Origin: Gemmatimonadales bacterium
GTDB lineage: Bacteria > Gemmatimonadota > Gemmatimonadetes > Gemmatimonadales > GWC2-71-9
Reading direction: 5' to 3'
NCBI GenBank assembly: GCA_013003805.1
Contig: JABDII010000117.1
Location: 1 to 6,146, forward strand
Length of the DNA stretch: 6,146 nt
Positions 6,007 through 6,146 of the stretch are shown in pieces. Positions within the stretch are counted from its first letter, which is position 1, and each line of letters opens with the position of its first letter. The translations under genes were made by a program, and so were the position numbers. The notes under the pieces are model-generated. The model saw only the letters and a program-made list of their open reading frames with translations, was not told where the DNA came from and searched no databases.

Positions 6007-6146
6007 CAGCGCTCCCACCACCACTCGACCACCGGCTGGAGCAGCGCCGGGGCCCGCAGGTAACCTCCGAGTAGCAATCCCAGGTACGTCGCCAGGGCCA
6101 GTGCAGCAAGCGTGATCGTCCAAAGCGGCCAGCGGGGCCGACGCCA
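6003..6146 (-). CDS. C-terminal end of an unidentified membrane protein (5' end outside window)
   Basis: A minus-strand reading frame is open from the window edge (first codon TGG at 6146-6144) to TGA at 6005-6003, giving 47 residues with no convincing start inside the window. It begins with a basic, Trp-rich stretch (WRRPRWPLW, residues 1-9), then has one hydrophobic helix (about 9-30), and ends in a Trp-rich tail (EWWWERW). The basic side before the helix suggests that the helix runs from inside to outside, although only the end of the protein is seen. It overlaps acpS as GTGA, so the two are probably translated together. I do not recognise the family. The clean overlap, the good membrane helix and the absence of another gene here support its being real. 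Confidence 0.7.
   Translation of the reverse strand, partial: WRRPRWPLWTITLAALALATYLGLLLGGYLRAPALLQPVVEWWWERW

Noticed and set aside
6007..6123. ATG start of acpS at 6123
   Set aside because: The added 39 residues are Gly/Pro/Ala-rich and unlike AcpS. The frame beside it encodes a membrane helix ending in a GTGA overlap, which supports GTG 6006.

Overview
This is a densely packed, GC-rich (by eye about 60-65% G+C) stretch of ordinary bacterial chromosome. It holds six complete co-oriented or convergent housekeeping genes, one PASTA-domain membrane protein and two genes cut by the window edges. There is no mobile element, phage gene, CRISPR array, tRNA or rRNA. The gene order (rsmB, a PASTA-only membrane protein, rpe, a TlpA/ResA-type thioredoxin, tsaD, lgt), the GTG starts, the weak Shine-Dalgarno signals and the high GC suggest a Gemmatimonadota-like bacterium. 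That placement is an inference from gene content and not from a marker gene.

Layout. Bases 1-347 hold the 3' end of thiG (thiazole synthase). Ten bases later a plus-strand run begins: rsmB (358-1680), the PASTA protein (1677-2441), rpe (2438-3103), tlpA/resA-like (3109-3666), tsaD (3699-4757) and lgt (4754-5587). Three junctions (rsmB/PASTA, PASTA/rpe, tsaD/lgt) are 4-base ATGA overlaps, and the largest gap between genes is 32 bases. The run therefore looks like one transcription unit, probably continuing from thiG. On the minus strand acpS (6006-5584) converges on lgt, and the two stop codons overlap inside a 10-base palindrome. Upstream of acpS, overlapping it by GTGA, is the C-terminal end of an unidentified membrane protein that leaves the window at 6146.

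Functions. The plus-strand genes cover rRNA methylation (RsmB), tRNA t6A synthesis (TsaD), the pentose phosphate and Calvin-type epimerase step (Rpe), extracytoplasmic thiol redox chemistry (TlpA/ResA-like), lipoprotein maturation (Lgt) and a cell-wall-facing PASTA protein. AcpS makes holo-acyl carrier protein.

The most interesting point is the PASTA protein. In Bacillus-type Firmicutes the order rsmB-prpC-prkC-rsgA-rpe places the PASTA Ser/Thr kinase PrkC between rsmB and rpe. Here the same slot is filled by a protein with the topology of PrkC (short basic cytoplasmic segment, one membrane helix, three external PASTA repeats) but with no kinase domain, and prpC and rsgA are absent. No new defence or mobile system is visible.
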